The position numbers and the translations under genes were made by a program. Source: Sphingomonas profundi (GTDB lineage: Bacteria; Pseudomonadota; Alphaproteobacteria; Sphingomonadales; Sphingomonadaceae). Taken from it: DNA of 64,000 nt. A model generated the notes under the pieces. The model did not search any database. It had not been told where the DNA came from and was given only the letters and a program-made list of their open reading frames with translations. The DNA is taken from positions 3,100,001 to 3,164,000 of the forward strand of contig NZ_CP046535.1 in assembly GCF_009739515.1 (NCBI RefSeq), read 5' to 3'. Shown here in pieces: positions 9,246-17,743 of the stretch. Numbering within the stretch: position 1 is the first letter of the stretch; the number at the start of each line of letters is the position of its first letter.

Positions 9246-9950
9246 ATGGCATATGATCTGTGGTACTGGCCGACCATTCCGGGCCGCGGCGAGTTCGTGC
9301 GGCTGGCGCTGGAGGCGGGCGGCATCGCCTATCGCGACCTGGCGCGCGGCGAGGGCGGCATGCAGGCGTTGTCGGACGATCTGCAGGTGCCGCGCGAGGA
9401 GCCGCCGTTCGCCCCGCCCTATCTGATCGCCGACGGCATGACGATCGCGCAGGTGGCGACCATCCTGCTGTTCCTGGGCGACGCGCACGGGCTGGCGCCG
9501 GCCGATGCGAAGGGCAGGCTATGGGTGAACCAGCTGCAGCTGACGATCGCCGATGCCGTGGCCGAGGCGCACGACGTGCACCATCCGGTGGGCATCATGC
9601 TCTACTACGAGGACCAGAAGGCCGAGGCGCTACGCCGCGCGACCGAGTTCCGCGAGGAGCGGATCCCCAAATATCTGCGCTATTTCGAGCGGGCGCTGCT
9701 GCACCACGGCCCGTGGTTGGCGGGCGATCGCTGGAGCTACGCCGATCTCTCGCTGTTCCAGCTGGTGGAGGGGCTGAACTTCGCCTTCCCGCAGCGGATG
9801 GAGCGGTGCCTGCGCGACTGCCCGAAGCTGATCGATCTCCACGCGGCGGTGCGCGATCTGCCCGAGCTGGCCGGCTATCTGGCCAGCGACCGCCGCCTGC
9901 CGTTCGGCGATGGCATCTTCCGCCATTATCCGGAGCTGGACGAGGCATGA
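9246..9950 (+). CDS. Glutathione S-transferase family protein
   Basis: A 234-residue cytosolic GST. The N-terminal thioredoxin-like domain starts YDLWYWPTIPGRGEFVRLAL, with the catalytic-type Tyr near the start and the conserved cis-Pro region in FAPPYLIADG. An all-helical C-terminal domain contains the N-capping-type segment DRWSYADLSLFQL. It begins with ATG at 9246. Its stop overlaps the Nudix start (ATGA at 9947-9950). The specific substrate is unknown. Confidence 0.88.
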   Translation: MAYDLWYWPTIPGRGEFVRLALEAGGIAYRDLARGEGGMQALSDDLQVPREEPPFAPPYLIADGMTIAQVATILLFLGDAHGLAPADAKGRLWVNQLQLTIADAVAEAHDVHHPVGIMLYYEDQKAEALRRATEFREERIPKYLRYFERALLHHGPWLAGDRWSYADLSLFQLVEGLNFAFPQRMERCLRDCPKLIDLHAAVRDLPELAGYLASDRRLPFGDGIFRHYPELDEA

Positions 9951-10399
9951 GGGCCAGGCGCCCCGCCGCCCGCATCCTGCTGGTGGACGGGCGCGGCCGC
10001 GTGCTGCTGTTCCGCTTCTCGCCCGCCGATCGCCCGCCTTTCTGGGTGACGCCCGGCGGCGCGCTGGAGCCCGGCGAGGACCATGCCGCCGCCGCCCGCC
10101 GCGAACTGCGCGAGGAGGTGGGCCTCGATCTCGATTGCGGGCCGGAGGTCGCCCGCCGCGAGGTGGAGTTCCTGACGATAGAGGGCGTGGAGGTGCGCGC
10201 CGACGAACGCTATTTCCGCGTGGACGTGGACGCCTGCGAGGTCGATCCGGCCGGCCATACCGAGCTGGAGCGGCAGGTGATGCAGACGTGGCGCTGGTTC
10301 GATCGCGCCGCGCTGGCCGGCCATGCCGAACCGATCTTCCCGGTCGATCTCGCCGATCTGCTCGCCGCCACGGAGCCTGCCGATGTCCGCCACGCCTGA
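9947..10399 (+). CDS. Nudix hydrolase
   Basis: A 150-residue Nudix protein. The Nudix box is complete: Gly-x5-Glu-x7-Arg-Glu-Leu-x-Glu-Glu-x-Gly-Leu, spanning GGALEPGED and RRELREEVGL. It would hydrolyse a nucleoside diphosphate linked to another moiety, using divalent metal; the substrate cannot be read from sequence. It overlaps the GST stop by 4 bases and the pirin start by 17 bases, indicating co-translation of the three genes. Confidence 0.9.
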   Translation: MRARRPAARILLVDGRGRVLLFRFSPADRPPFWVTPGGALEPGEDHAAAARRELREEVGLDLDCGPEVARREVEFLTIEGVEVRADERYFRVDVDACEVDPAGHTELERQVMQTWRWFDRAALAGHAEPIFPVDLADLLAATEPADVRHA

Positions 10400-11291
10400 C
10401 GATCCTTTTCTCCAGACGATCCTGCCGACGACGCACGATCTCGGCGGGTTCAAGGTGCATCGCACCTTGCCGTCGCGCCCGCGCACGATGGTGGGGCCGT
10501 TCGTGTTCTTCGATCAGATGGGGCCGGCGCACCTGCCGCCCGGCGGCGGCATCGATGTGCGGCCGCACCCGCACATCAACCTGTCGACCGTGACCTACCT
10601 GTTCGATGGCGCGATCGATCATCGCGATTCGCTCGGCACCTTCGCCACGATCCGGCCGGGCGCGGTGAACCTGATGACGGCCGGCACCGGCATCGTCCAT
10701 TCGGAGCGGAGCCCGGCCGGCGAGCGCCCGGGCGGCCCCGCCCTCTCCGGCATCCAGACTTGGCTGGCGCTGCCCGACGGCCGCGAGGAGATCGACCCCG
10801 CCTTCGAGCATGTGCCGGCCGAGGCCATGCCGGTGATCGCCGCCGGCGGGGCCACCGCGCGCGTGGTGATGGGTACGCTCTGGGGCGAAACCTCGCCGGT
10901 GACGGCGCATGCGCCGACGATCTACGCCGATATCGCGCTGGCGCCCGGCGGCGCCATTCCGATCGATGCCGAGGCGGACGAGCGCGCGCTCTACGTGGCG
11001 ACCGGCGAGGCGAGCGTGGACGGGCTGCGGCTGGAGCCGGCCACGCTCTACGTGCTGCGCCCCGGCACGCGCGCCACGCTGCGCTCCACCACCGGCGGCC
11101 GGGTAATGCTGGCGGGCGGCGGCGCCTTCGCTACGCCGCGCCACGTCTGGTGGAACTTCGTCTCCTCCTCGCGCGGGCGGATCGACCAGGCCAAGGCCGA
11201 CTGGAAGGCCGGCCGATTCCCGATCGTGCCCGGCGACGAGGGCGAATCCATCCCCCTCCCCGAGGTGCCGCTGACGGTGAGCTACCCGTAA
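10383..11291 (+). CDS. Pirin family protein
   Basis: A 302-residue bicupin. The N-terminal metal-binding histidines are in VRPHPHINLSTVTYLFDG, and the His/Glu of the second metal motif are in TGIVHSERSP. Bacterial pirins act as quercetinase-like dioxygenases or metabolic regulators. The start at 10383 (MSATPDDPF) is preferred over an upstream in-frame ATG lying inside the Nudix gene. A family C repeat begins directly after the stop. Confidence 0.9.
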   Translation: MSATPDDPFLQTILPTTHDLGGFKVHRTLPSRPRTMVGPFVFFDQMGPAHLPPGGGIDVRPHPHINLSTVTYLFDGAIDHRDSLGTFATIRPGAVNLMTAGTGIVHSERSPAGERPGGPALSGIQTWLALPDGREEIDPAFEHVPAEAMPVIAAGGATARVVMGTLWGETSPVTAHAPTIYADIALAPGGAIPIDAEADERALYVATGEASVDGLRLEPATLYVLRPGTRATLRSTTGGRVMLAGGGAFATPRHVWWNFVSSSRGRIDQAKADWKAGRFPIVPGDEGESIPLPEVPLTVSYP

Positions 11292-11350
11292 GGTCCTCCC
11301 GCCACGGGGAGGAGGACCGCCCGTAGAGCGGTGGAGGGGGCGTGCGGCAC
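11292..11350. repeat. Family C intergenic repeat, copy 1
   Basis: Two adjacent hairpins begin at the base after the pirin stop: TCCTCCC...GGGAGGA and then ACCGCCCGTAGAGCGGT (7-bp stem with one mismatch, loop GTA). The tail GTGGAGGGGGCGTGCGGCAC is shared, with small changes, with copies at 49541 and 58019. There is no T-tract, so it is not a classic intrinsic terminator. Confidence 0.75.
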
Positions 11351-11447
11351 CTGCAGCGCCTGCCTCAGACCATGCCCTCTCCGGATCCGGGCAGGAACCC
11401 GCCTTTTCTTGCGGTGGGGCGGCATACCCCCTAAGTCCCGCGCCACC

Positions 11448-12113
11448 ATGGCCGCGCCGATCATCCTCGCAATCCCCAAGGGCCGCATCCTGAAGGAAGT
11501 GCTGCCGCTGCTCGCGGCCGTCGGTATCGAGCCGGAGCCCGCTTTCTCCGACGAGGGCAGCCGCGCGCTGCGCTTCGCCACCAACCGGCCCGGCATCGGC
11601 CTGATCCGCGTGCGCGCCTTCGACGTGGCGACGTTCGTGGCGCACGGCGCCGCGCAGCTTGGCATCGTCGGATCGGACGTGCTCGACGAGTTCGACTATT
11701 CCGAGCTCTACGCGCCGGTGGACCTCAACATCGGCCACTGCCGCCTTTCCGTGGCCGAGCCGGCCGAGATGGCCGCCGGCGACGATCCGCGCGAGTGGAG
11801 CCATGTGCGCGTCGCCACCAAATATCCGAACCTCACCGCCCGCCACTTCGCCGCGCGCGGCGTGCAGGCGGAGTGCGTCAAGCTGAACGGGGCGATGGAG
11901 ATCGCGCCGGTGCTGGGGCTTTCCAGCCGCATCGTCGACCTGGTCTCGTCCGGCGGCACGCTGAAGGCCAACGGCCTCGTCGAGGTGGAGGTGATCGCCG
12001 AGGTGTCCGCCCGGCTGATCGTCAACCGCGCCGCCTTCAAGATGCGCGCCGGGGAGATCGTGCCGCTGGTCGACGCGTTCCGCCGCGCCGTCGCCGGCGC
12101 GCGCGCGGCATGA
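11448..12113 (+). CDS. hisG: ATP phosphoribosyltransferase, short form
   Basis: First enzyme of histidine biosynthesis, condensing ATP and PRPP. At 221 residues it is the short HisG form that lacks the regulatory domain and needs a HisZ partner, which is not in this window. Recognisable segments are [38 protein letters not shown] and the PRPP-loop-type [16 protein letters not shown]. The start at 11448 excludes a 39-residue N-terminal extension read through intergenic DNA. It overlaps hisD by 4 bases. Confidence 0.95.
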   Translation: MAAPIILAIPKGRILKEVLPLLAAVGIEPEPAFSDEGSRALRFATNRPGIGLIRVRAFDVATFVAHGAAQLGIVGSDVLDEFDYSELYAPVDLNIGHCRLSVAEPAEMAAGDDPREWSHVRVATKYPNLTARHFAARGVQAECVKLNGAMEIAPVLGLSSRIVDLVSSGGTLKANGLVEVEVIAEVSARLIVNRAAFKMRAGEIVPLVDAFRRAVAGARAA

Positions 12114-13414
12114 GCGGCCCGCTGCGCCTCGACAGCCGCGATCCGGCCTTCGCCCGTGATTTCGCCATGCTGGTGGACGCCCGGCGCGAGGCGGACGAGG
12201 ATGTCTCGCGCGATGTCGCCGCGATCGTGGCGGCGGTGAAGCGGGACGGCGACGTGGCGCTGGCCGACTACACCCGCCGCTTCGATCGCCACGACCTCGA
12301 CGCCACCGGCTGGCAGGTGCCGCCGGCCGAGCGGCGCGCGGCGCTGGCCGGGATCGACCGCGATCTGCGCGCGGCGCTGGAGCTCGCCGCCGATCGCATC
12401 CGCACCTATCATGCCGCGCAGACGCCCGCCGACAGCGACACGGTGGACGCGGCCGGCGTGCGGCTTGGCGCGCGCTGGCGCGCTGTGGACGCGGCCGGCC
12501 TCTACGTGCCGGGCGGACGGGCGGCCTATCCCTCCTCCGTGCTGATGAACGCGATCCCGGCGAAGGTGGCGGGCGCCGGGCGGCTGACGATGACGACGCC
12601 GACGCCGGGCGGAGAGATCAACCCCCTCGTCCTCGCCGCCGCCGAGATCGCCGGGGTGGACGAGGTCTGGCGCATCGGCGGCGCGCAGGCGATCGCGGCG
12701 CTGGCCTACGGCACCGGCCGCATCCGGACGGTGGACGTGGTGGTCGGTCCCGGCAACGCCTGGGTGGCGGAGGCCAAGCGACAGCTCTACGGTGTCGTCG
12801 GCATCGACATGGTGGCGGGGCCGTCCGAGATCGTGGTGGTGGCCGACGGCGACAACGACCCCGCCTGGATCGCCGCCGACCTGCTGAGCCAAGCCGAGCA
12901 CGACCCGACCAGCCAGTCGATCCTGCTCACCGACGATGCCGCCTTCGCCGATGCCGTGGCCGGCGCGGTGCAAGCGCAGCTGGCGACGCTCGCCACCGCC
13001 ACCACGGCCACCGCCAGCTGGCAGGCGAACGGCGCGATCATCGTTCTCGCCTCGCTGGACGAGGCGCCGGCGCTCACCGACCGGCTCGCGCCCGAGCATC
13101 TGGAGCTGGCCGTGGCCGATCCCGAAGCCCTGTTCGCGCGGGTGCGCCATGCCGGCTCCGTCTTCCTGGGCCGGCATACGCCGGAGGCGGTCGGCGATTA
13201 TGTCGCCGGGCCGAACCACGTGCTGCCGACCGGCCGGCGCGCGCGCTTCGCCTCCGGCCTGTCGGTGCTCGATTTTATGAAGCGCACCAGCTTCCTCTCC
13301 TGCGACGAGGCGGCGATCGCCCGGATCGGCCCGGCGGCGGTGGCGCTGGCCCGCGCGGAGGGGTTGCCGGCGCACGGCCGATCGGTGGCGCTGCGGCTCG
13401 GGACACAGGCATGA
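12110..13414 (+). CDS. hisD: Histidinol dehydrogenase
   Basis: Zinc enzyme of 434 residues performing the last two oxidations, L-histidinol to L-histidine, with NAD. Conserved blocks are [85 protein letters not shown] (zinc ligand His) and LAPEHLEL. The length is normal. It overlaps hisG at the 5' end and nusB at the 3' end, both by 4 bases, so hisGD-nusB is tightly coupled. Confidence 0.96.
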   Translation: MSGPLRLDSRDPAFARDFAMLVDARREADEDVSRDVAAIVAAVKRDGDVALADYTRRFDRHDLDATGWQVPPAERRAALAGIDRDLRAALELAADRIRTYHAAQTPADSDTVDAAGVRLGARWRAVDAAGLYVPGGRAAYPSSVLMNAIPAKVAGAGRLTMTTPTPGGEINPLVLAAAEIAGVDEVWRIGGAQAIAALAYGTGRIRTVDVVVGPGNAWVAEAKRQLYGVVGIDMVAGPSEIVVVADGDNDPAWIAADLLSQAEHDPTSQSILLTDDAAFADAVAGAVQAQLATLATATTATASWQANGAIIVLASLDEAPALTDRLAPEHLELAVADPEALFARVRHAGSVFLGRHTPEAVGDYVAGPNHVLPTGRRARFASGLSVLDFMKRTSFLSCDEAAIARIGPAAVALARAEGLPAHGRSVALRLGTQA

Positions 13415-13881
13415 CCCAGAAATCCACGAAGAAGACCAACGAGCGTTCGCGCAGCCGATCGGCCGCGCGGCTGGCCGCCGTACAGGCGCTCTACCAGCAG
13501 GAGATGGAGGCGACGCCGCTGCCGAAACTGCTCGACGAGTTCCATCGTCACCGGCTGGGCGCCACGATCGAGGACGTGACCTATGCCGAGGCCGAGGTCG
13601 ACTTCTTCGACGATCTGGTGCGCGGCGTGGATGCGCGTCGCGCCGAGATCGACGCGGCGATCGCCGCCAGGCTGGCGACGGGCTGGACGATGGACCGGCT
13701 CGACAAGCCGATGCGCCAGATATTGCGCGCCGGCACCTACGAGCTGATGGCCCGCATCGACGTGCCGACCGGCAGCGTTATCAGCGAATATGTCGACGTG
13801 GCCGACGCCTTCTACGCCAAGCGCGAGAAGGGGTTCGTCAACGGCCTGCTCGACGCGGTGGCGAAGGCCGTGCGGACATGA
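13411..13881 (+). CDS. nusB: Transcription antitermination factor NusB
   Basis: A 156-residue NusB, which with NusE/S10 binds boxA RNA in rRNA antitermination. The N-terminal helix RSAARLAAVQALYQQEM, the central TYAEAEVDFFDDLV, and the C-terminal ISEYVDVADAF and GFVNGLLDAVAK are family hallmarks. It overlaps hisD by 4 bases and is followed by thiL, a common alphaproteobacterial order. Confidence 0.95.
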   Translation: MTQKSTKKTNERSRSRSAARLAAVQALYQQEMEATPLPKLLDEFHRHRLGATIEDVTYAEAEVDFFDDLVRGVDARRAEIDAAIAARLATGWTMDRLDKPMRQILRAGTYELMARIDVPTGSVISEYVDVADAFYAKREKGFVNGLLDAVAKAVRT

Positions 13882-13897
13882 GGCGACGGCGGCCGGC

Positions 13898-14848
13898 TTG
13901 AGCCGCGAGGCCGATTTCATCGCCGCCCTGCGCGGCTTCGCGACCGACCCCGCCGCGCGTGGACTGCTAGACGATGCCGCGATCCTAACCGTCGCCGCGG
14001 GCGAGCTGGTGCTGACCCACGACATGCTGGTGGAGGGCGTGCACTTCCTTCCCCACGATCCGCCGGAGAGCGTGGCGTGGAAGCTGGTGGCGGTGAACCT
14101 CTCCGATCTCGCCGCCAAGGGCGCCGCGCCGCTGGGCGTGCTGGCCGGTTGCGGGCTCGGCGACGATGCCGCCTGGGACGCGGCCTTCGCCGCCGGGCTG
14201 GGCGCGGCGCTGGCTACGTTCGGCGTGCCCCTGCTCGGCGGCGATACCGTGCGCATGCCGGCCGGCGCGCCGCGCGCGCTGGGGCTGACGGCGATCGGCG
14301 CCGCCGCGCCGGGCGGGGCGCCGGCGCGAGGAGGCGCGCGCGCGGGCGATATGCTTTGGACCAGCGGCACGATCGGCGATGCCGGCGCCGGGTTGCGCAT
14401 CGCGCGCGGCGCGGCCGGCCCTGCGGCGCTGCTCGATCGCTACCGCCGGCCGGCGCCGCGTCTGGCCGCCGGCCGCAGCCTCGCGCCGCACGTGCACGCC
14501 ATGGCGGACATTTCGGACGGGCTGCTGATCGACGCGGGCCGCATGGCGGCGGCGAGCGGCCTGGCCGTGACGATCGACCTCGCGGCGGTGCCGCTCTCCG
14601 CCGCGCTGGTGGCGTTCGACGGAGACGATCGCGCCGCGCGGCTCGCGGCGGCCACCGCCGGCGACGATTACGAGCTGCTGTTCGCCGCGCCGCCCGCTGC
14701 CCGCCAGACGATCGCAACCCTTTCTCAACCACTCGGGCTCAGGCTCACGGCGATCGGGCGGTTCGCCGCCGGTGAGGGCCTGACCCTCCACGATCGCGAC
14801 GGCGCGGTGCCGTTGCCGGCACGACTGGGGTATGAGCATGGCGCATGA
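13898..14848 (+). CDS. thiL: Thiamine-monophosphate kinase
   Basis: Phosphorylates thiamine monophosphate to thiamine diphosphate. The 316-residue reading has DDAAILTVAAGELVLTHDML and EGVHFLPHDPP (metal and ATP loop), VNLSDLAAKGAAPLGVL, GGDTVRMPAGAPRALGLTAI and ADISDGLLIDAGRMA, all typical of ThiL. The TTG at 13898 (LSREADFIAAL) is the likely start: no ATG or GTG in frame lies closer, and the longer frame runs through nusB. It follows nusB by 16 bases. Confidence 0.92.
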   Translation: MSREADFIAALRGFATDPAARGLLDDAAILTVAAGELVLTHDMLVEGVHFLPHDPPESVAWKLVAVNLSDLAAKGAAPLGVLAGCGLGDDAAWDAAFAAGLGAALATFGVPLLGGDTVRMPAGAPRALGLTAIGAAAPGGAPARGGARAGDMLWTSGTIGDAGAGLRIARGAAGPAALLDRYRRPAPRLAAGRSLAPHVHAMADISDGLLIDAGRMAAASGLAVTIDLAAVPLSAALVAFDGDDRAARLAAATAGDDYELLFAAPPAARQTIATLSQPLGLRLTAIGRFAAGEGLTLHDRDGAVPLPARLGYEHGA

Positions 14849-14972
14849 GCGGAAGGGACGCGGGATCGGGCGGCGCGAGGCGATCGCCCTCGCCGGCCTC
14901 CTCGCCGGGATGCTCAGCGCCGCGCTGCTGACGGAGGCGGTGCGGCCGCCGGAGGCGCACCGGGCGATCTGA
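14832..14972 (+). CDS. Small single-helix membrane protein overlapping thiL
   Basis: A 46-codon ORF starting inside the last codons of thiL (ATG at 14832 or 14838). It has a basic N-terminus (HERKGRGIGRREAI), one hydrophobic helix (ALAGLLAGMLSAALL) and a short tail. The positive-inside pattern and overlap with thiL suggest a translated small membrane protein. It converges on modC, 6 bases away. Function is unknown; GC-rich DNA can produce such ORFs by chance. Confidence 0.4.
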   Translation: MSMAHERKGRGIGRREAIALAGLLAGMLSAALLTEAVRPPEAHRAI

Positions 14973-14978
14973 CGCCGC

Positions 14979-15614
14979 TCAGCCGAGGCGGACGATGCGG
15001 GCGGCCAGGCGCTCCACCTCCGCCGCGTCGTGGGTGACGTAGAGGATCGGCAGGCGCAGCTCGTCGCGGATGCGCTCGATCACCCGCATGATCTCCTCGC
15101 GACGGTCGGCATCCAGCGAGGCGAGCGGCTCGTCCATCAGCAGGAAGCGCGGGCCGGAGAGCAGCGCCCGGCCGATCGCCACCCGCTTCGCCTCCCCCCC
15201 GGAGAGCGTGCGGGGCCAGCGATCGAGCAGCGGACCGATGCCGAGAAAGGCGACCGCCTCGTCCAAGGTCATCCACCGATCGGCGGGATCGGCGAGACGA
15301 TGGCCGTAGAGCAGGTTGGCGCGCACCCGCTGATGCGGAAACAGTCGCGCCTCCTGAAAGATATAGCCGGCGCGGCGGCGATGCACCGGCACGTCGGTGC
15401 GGGCGGCCGCATCGAACAGCGTCTCGCCGCCCACCCGCACATGGCCGCGATCCGGCCGGATCAGGCCAGCGATCATGTTCAGCACGCTCGTCTTGCCGGC
15501 GCCGGACGGGCCGAACAGCGCCGTCAGCCCCGCGCCCGCCACGAACGCCACGGCGACCTCCGCCCCACCGAGCCGCCGGCGGACGTCCACGTCGAACGAC
15601 GCGTCAGAGGACAT
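14979..15614 (-). CDS. modC: Molybdate ABC transporter ATPase, short form
   Basis: ATPase subunit of the molybdate importer. Walker A is GPSGAGKTS, the signature is LSGGEAKRVAIGRALL, Walker B is LLMDEPLASLD and the H-loop is YVTHDAAEV. At 211 residues it ends right after the ABC domain and lacks the C-terminal molybdate-binding TOBE/Mop domain of the usual 350-residue ModC. The ATG overlaps the end of modB by 11 bases. Confidence 0.9.
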   Translation of the reverse strand: MSSDASFDVDVRRRLGGAEVAVAFVAGAGLTALFGPSGAGKTSVLNMIAGLIRPDRGHVRVGGETLFDAAARTDVPVHRRRAGYIFQEARLFPHQRVRANLLYGHRLADPADRWMTLDEAVAFLGIGPLLDRWPRTLSGGEAKRVAIGRALLSGPRFLLMDEPLASLDADRREEIMRVIERIRDELRLPILYVTHDAAEVERLAARIVRLG

Positions 15615-16305
15615 GGCCGCCCCGCCCCGCGCCCGCCCGCCGCGCCAGCCACTCTGACGCGACGAGCGCCGCCAGCGACAGCAGCACCGCGATCAGCGAG
15701 AGGCGGGCCACCGCCACGTCGCCGCCGGGCTGCTGCAACGCCGCATAGATGGCGATCGGCAGGGTCCGCGTCTCGCCGGGAATGTTCGAGACGAAGGTGA
15801 TCGTCGCGCCGAACTCACCGATCGACCGGGCGAAGCCCAGCACCAGCGCGGCCAGCACGCCGGGCAGGCACAAGGGCAGGGTGACGGTGGCGAAGCTGCG
15901 CCACGGGCCAGCCCCCAGCGTGCGCGCCGCCCCTTCCAGCCGCCGGTCCACCGCCTCGATCGAGAGGCGGATGGCGCGCACCATCAGCGGCAGCGCCATC
16001 ACCGCCGCGGCCAGCGCCGCGCCCGTCCAGCGGAACATCACCGTCACACCGAACCAGTCGGCCAGCCAGCGACCCACCGGCCCGTTGGCGCCGAACGCCA
16101 GCAGCAGCAGCCAGCCCGTCACCACCGGCGGCAGCACCAGCGGCAGATGGACGATCGCATCGACCAGCAGCTTGCCCGGAAAGCGCCAGCGCGCCAGCAC
16201 CCACGCCAGCGCGAACGCCGCCGGCAGCACCACCGCGACGCCGGCGACGCTCACCTTCAGCGAGAGGCGGACGACCTCCCACTCGTCGGGCGAGAGCAGG
16301 ATCAG
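15604..16305 (-). CDS. modB: Molybdate ABC transporter permease
   Basis: Inner-membrane permease of about 233 residues with multiple hydrophobic helices. The permease EAA-type loop includes EAVDRRLEGAARTLGAGPWR and FARSIGEFGATITF, the family signature. ModB proteins usually start just before a SPDEW-like segment; here no ATG, GTG or TTG precedes LSPDEWEVVRL, so I place the start at a CTG overlapping the modA stop (CTGA). The in-frame reading continues far upstream, but that part is a shadow of modA. An internal GTG 16 codons later is the alternative start. Confidence 0.85.
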   Translation of the reverse strand: MILLSPDEWEVVRLSLKVSVAGVAVVLPAAFALAWVLARWRFPGKLLVDAIVHLPLVLPPVVTGWLLLLAFGANGPVGRWLADWFGVTVMFRWTGAALAAAVMALPLMVRAIRLSIEAVDRRLEGAARTLGAGPWRSFATVTLPLCLPGVLAALVLGFARSIGEFGATITFVSNIPGETRTLPIAIYAALQQPGGDVAVARLSLIAVLLSLAALVASEWLARRAGAGRGGHVL

Positions 16306-17081
16306 CGCGGCAGGAAGCCGAAGCGGGCGAAGATCGCCTTGCCGGCCTTGCTCACCAGAAAGCGCCGGAACGGCTCCGCATCGCCGCTGGTCGCCGCCGT
16401 CAGCCGCGCGATCGGGTAGGTGATCGGCGGATGGCTGGCGGCCGGGAACGTACCGACGATCCGCACCGCCGCCGAGGCGCGCGCGTCCGTCGCGTAGACG
16501 ATGCCGAGCGGCGTCTCGCCGCGCTCGACCAGCAGCAGCGCCGCCCGGACATTCTCGGCCCGCGCCACGCGCGGCGCGACGGCGGACCACACGCCCAGCT
16601 TCGTCAGCGCCGCCTTGCCGTAGAGACCGGCGGGCACGGCATCCGGATCGGCCATCGCCAGCCGCCCGCCGCCGAGCGCGGCGGCGATCGGGAAGGCGGG
16701 CCGGATCGCCAGCCGGACCGTGCTGGCCTTCGGCGCGATCAGCACCAGCCGGTTGGCGAGGAAGTCGGCGCGGGTGGCGGGCACGATCAGCCCCTTGCGC
16801 GCCACATCGTCCATCCACTCTTCGTCCGCCGAGATGAACAGGTCGGCCGGCGCACCGGACGCGATCTGCCGCGCCAGCGCCGAGGAGCCGGCGAAGGAGA
16901 GGCGCGGCTTCGGATGGCCGCGCGCGCTCCACGCATCCGCGGCGGCGGTCAGCGATTCCTGGAGGCTGGCCGCCGCCAGCACCAGCGGCCCGGCAGGTTG
17001 CGCCGGCGATGCCGTCGCCGCGACCAGCAGCGCGAGCGCCGCCATCCATCGCCCGAAGGCGCGCACCGGCCACCGCATCAT
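16302..17081 (-). CDS. modA: Periplasmic molybdate-binding protein
   Basis: Substrate-binding protein of 259 residues. A signal peptide (RWMAALALLVAATASPAQPA) is followed by the mature start LVLAAASLQESLTAAADAW. Oxyanion-binding segments SFAGSSALARQI and GAPADLFISADEEWM are clear, as is ERGETPLGIVYATDA near the C-terminus. The start at 17081 (MMRWPVRAF) is chosen because the signal peptide follows directly; the frame is open further upstream without protein-like sequence. Confidence 0.93.
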   Translation of the reverse strand: MMRWPVRAFGRWMAALALLVAATASPAQPAGPLVLAAASLQESLTAAADAWSARGHPKPRLSFAGSSALARQIASGAPADLFISADEEWMDDVARKGLIVPATRADFLANRLVLIAPKASTVRLAIRPAFPIAAALGGGRLAMADPDAVPAGLYGKAALTKLGVWSAVAPRVARAENVRAALLLVERGETPLGIVYATDARASAAVRIVGTFPAASHPPITYPIARLTAATSGDAEPFRRFLVSKAGKAIFARFGFLPR

Positions 17082-17094
17082 CGCATCGTCCTTC

Positions 17095-17121
17095 CCGATA
17101 TCCGCGCGGATATATCGGGCT
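17095..17121. promoter_or_regulatory. Candidate ModE operator upstream of modA
   Basis: The 53-base gap between the ModE-like gene and modA contains CCCGATATCC-GCGC-GGATATATCGGG, an inverted repeat whose right arm has two extra bases. Known ModE sites are AT-rich palindromes with CGnTATA-type half-sites upstream of modABC. The location, symmetry and AT-rich cores fit; binding itself is an inference. Confidence 0.55.
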
Positions 17122-17134
17122 GACGCGTGCCCGG

Positions 17135-17506
17135 TCAATGGCGCGCGGGCGGCACCGGCGCGGCGCGGACCGCGGCCATCAGCGATGCCTCGTCCGCCGA
17201 GTCGGTGAGGCGGCCGACGAGCGCGGCATAGTCGGCGCGCACCTGCTCGCCCAGCGCCGTCACGCGCGCGCCGCCGCCCTTGCTGCCGCCGGTGGCGGTG
17301 GCGACCAGCGGCTCCGCCCAGCAGCGGTTCATCGCATCGACCAGCAGCCAGGTGCGGCGATAGCTCATGCCCAGCCGCCGGCCGGCGGCCGAGATCGATC
17401 CCGTCTCCGCGATCGCATCCAGCAGGGCCGCCTTGCCCGGCCCCATCGCGATCTCGTCGCCGCACATGATCTGCGCCTTGAGCTTCAGCCGAGCATCCAT
17501 CACCAT
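17135..17506 (-). CDS. ModE-like molybdate-responsive regulator (winged-helix only)
   Basis: A 123-residue protein with the LysR-like winged helix of ModE: GPGKAALLDAIAETGSISAA, GRRLGMSYRRTWLLVDAMN and GGSKGGGARVTALGEQV. There is no molybdate-binding Mop domain, so it is the short ModE type. It lies directly upstream of modABC in the same direction. The start is either 17506 or 17500; a GGAG stretch suits both. Longer in-frame starts yield arginine/proline-rich non-protein-like sequence. Confidence 0.85.
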   Translation of the reverse strand: MVMDARLKLKAQIMCGDEIAMGPGKAALLDAIAETGSISAAGRRLGMSYRRTWLLVDAMNRCWAEPLVATATGGSKGGGARVTALGEQVRADYAALVGRLTDSADEASLMAAVRAAPVPPARH

Positions 17507-17743
17507 CTCCACGCACGCCCTACCACGACGCGCGCAAGGCGGACCAGCGCGGGAACGCCGACGCGTCTGCCGCCGGCCGCCAGACGCCGATGGAGGTGGC
17601 GCGGAAGGCGCGCCCGCCCGGCGCCGCTCGTCCCAAGAGGCGCTAGCATCGTCTTTACCGCTTGCCGTTATGCCTGGCTCCATGGAAGCGGCCGGCTGGT
17701 GGCGTTATGACGAGCGGGGACGACGGGTGGCGGAGATGATGAC
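17507..17743. other. Divergent gap between modE-like gene and GT2 gene
   Basis: About 240 bases without a convincing gene. It must hold the promoters of the mod operon and of the forward glycosyltransferase. No confident promoter boxes or repeats were recognised. Confidence 0.4.

Noticed and set aside
8181-9950. Single 589-codon forward ORF from cobS to the GST gene
   Set aside because: It merely runs in frame through antisense cobS and J-protein sequence into the real GST; the true GST start is at 9246.
15604-17073. 489-aa modB ORF with long N-terminal extension
   Set aside because: The N-terminal 250 residues are an out-of-frame reading of modA; only the last 233 codons are permease.
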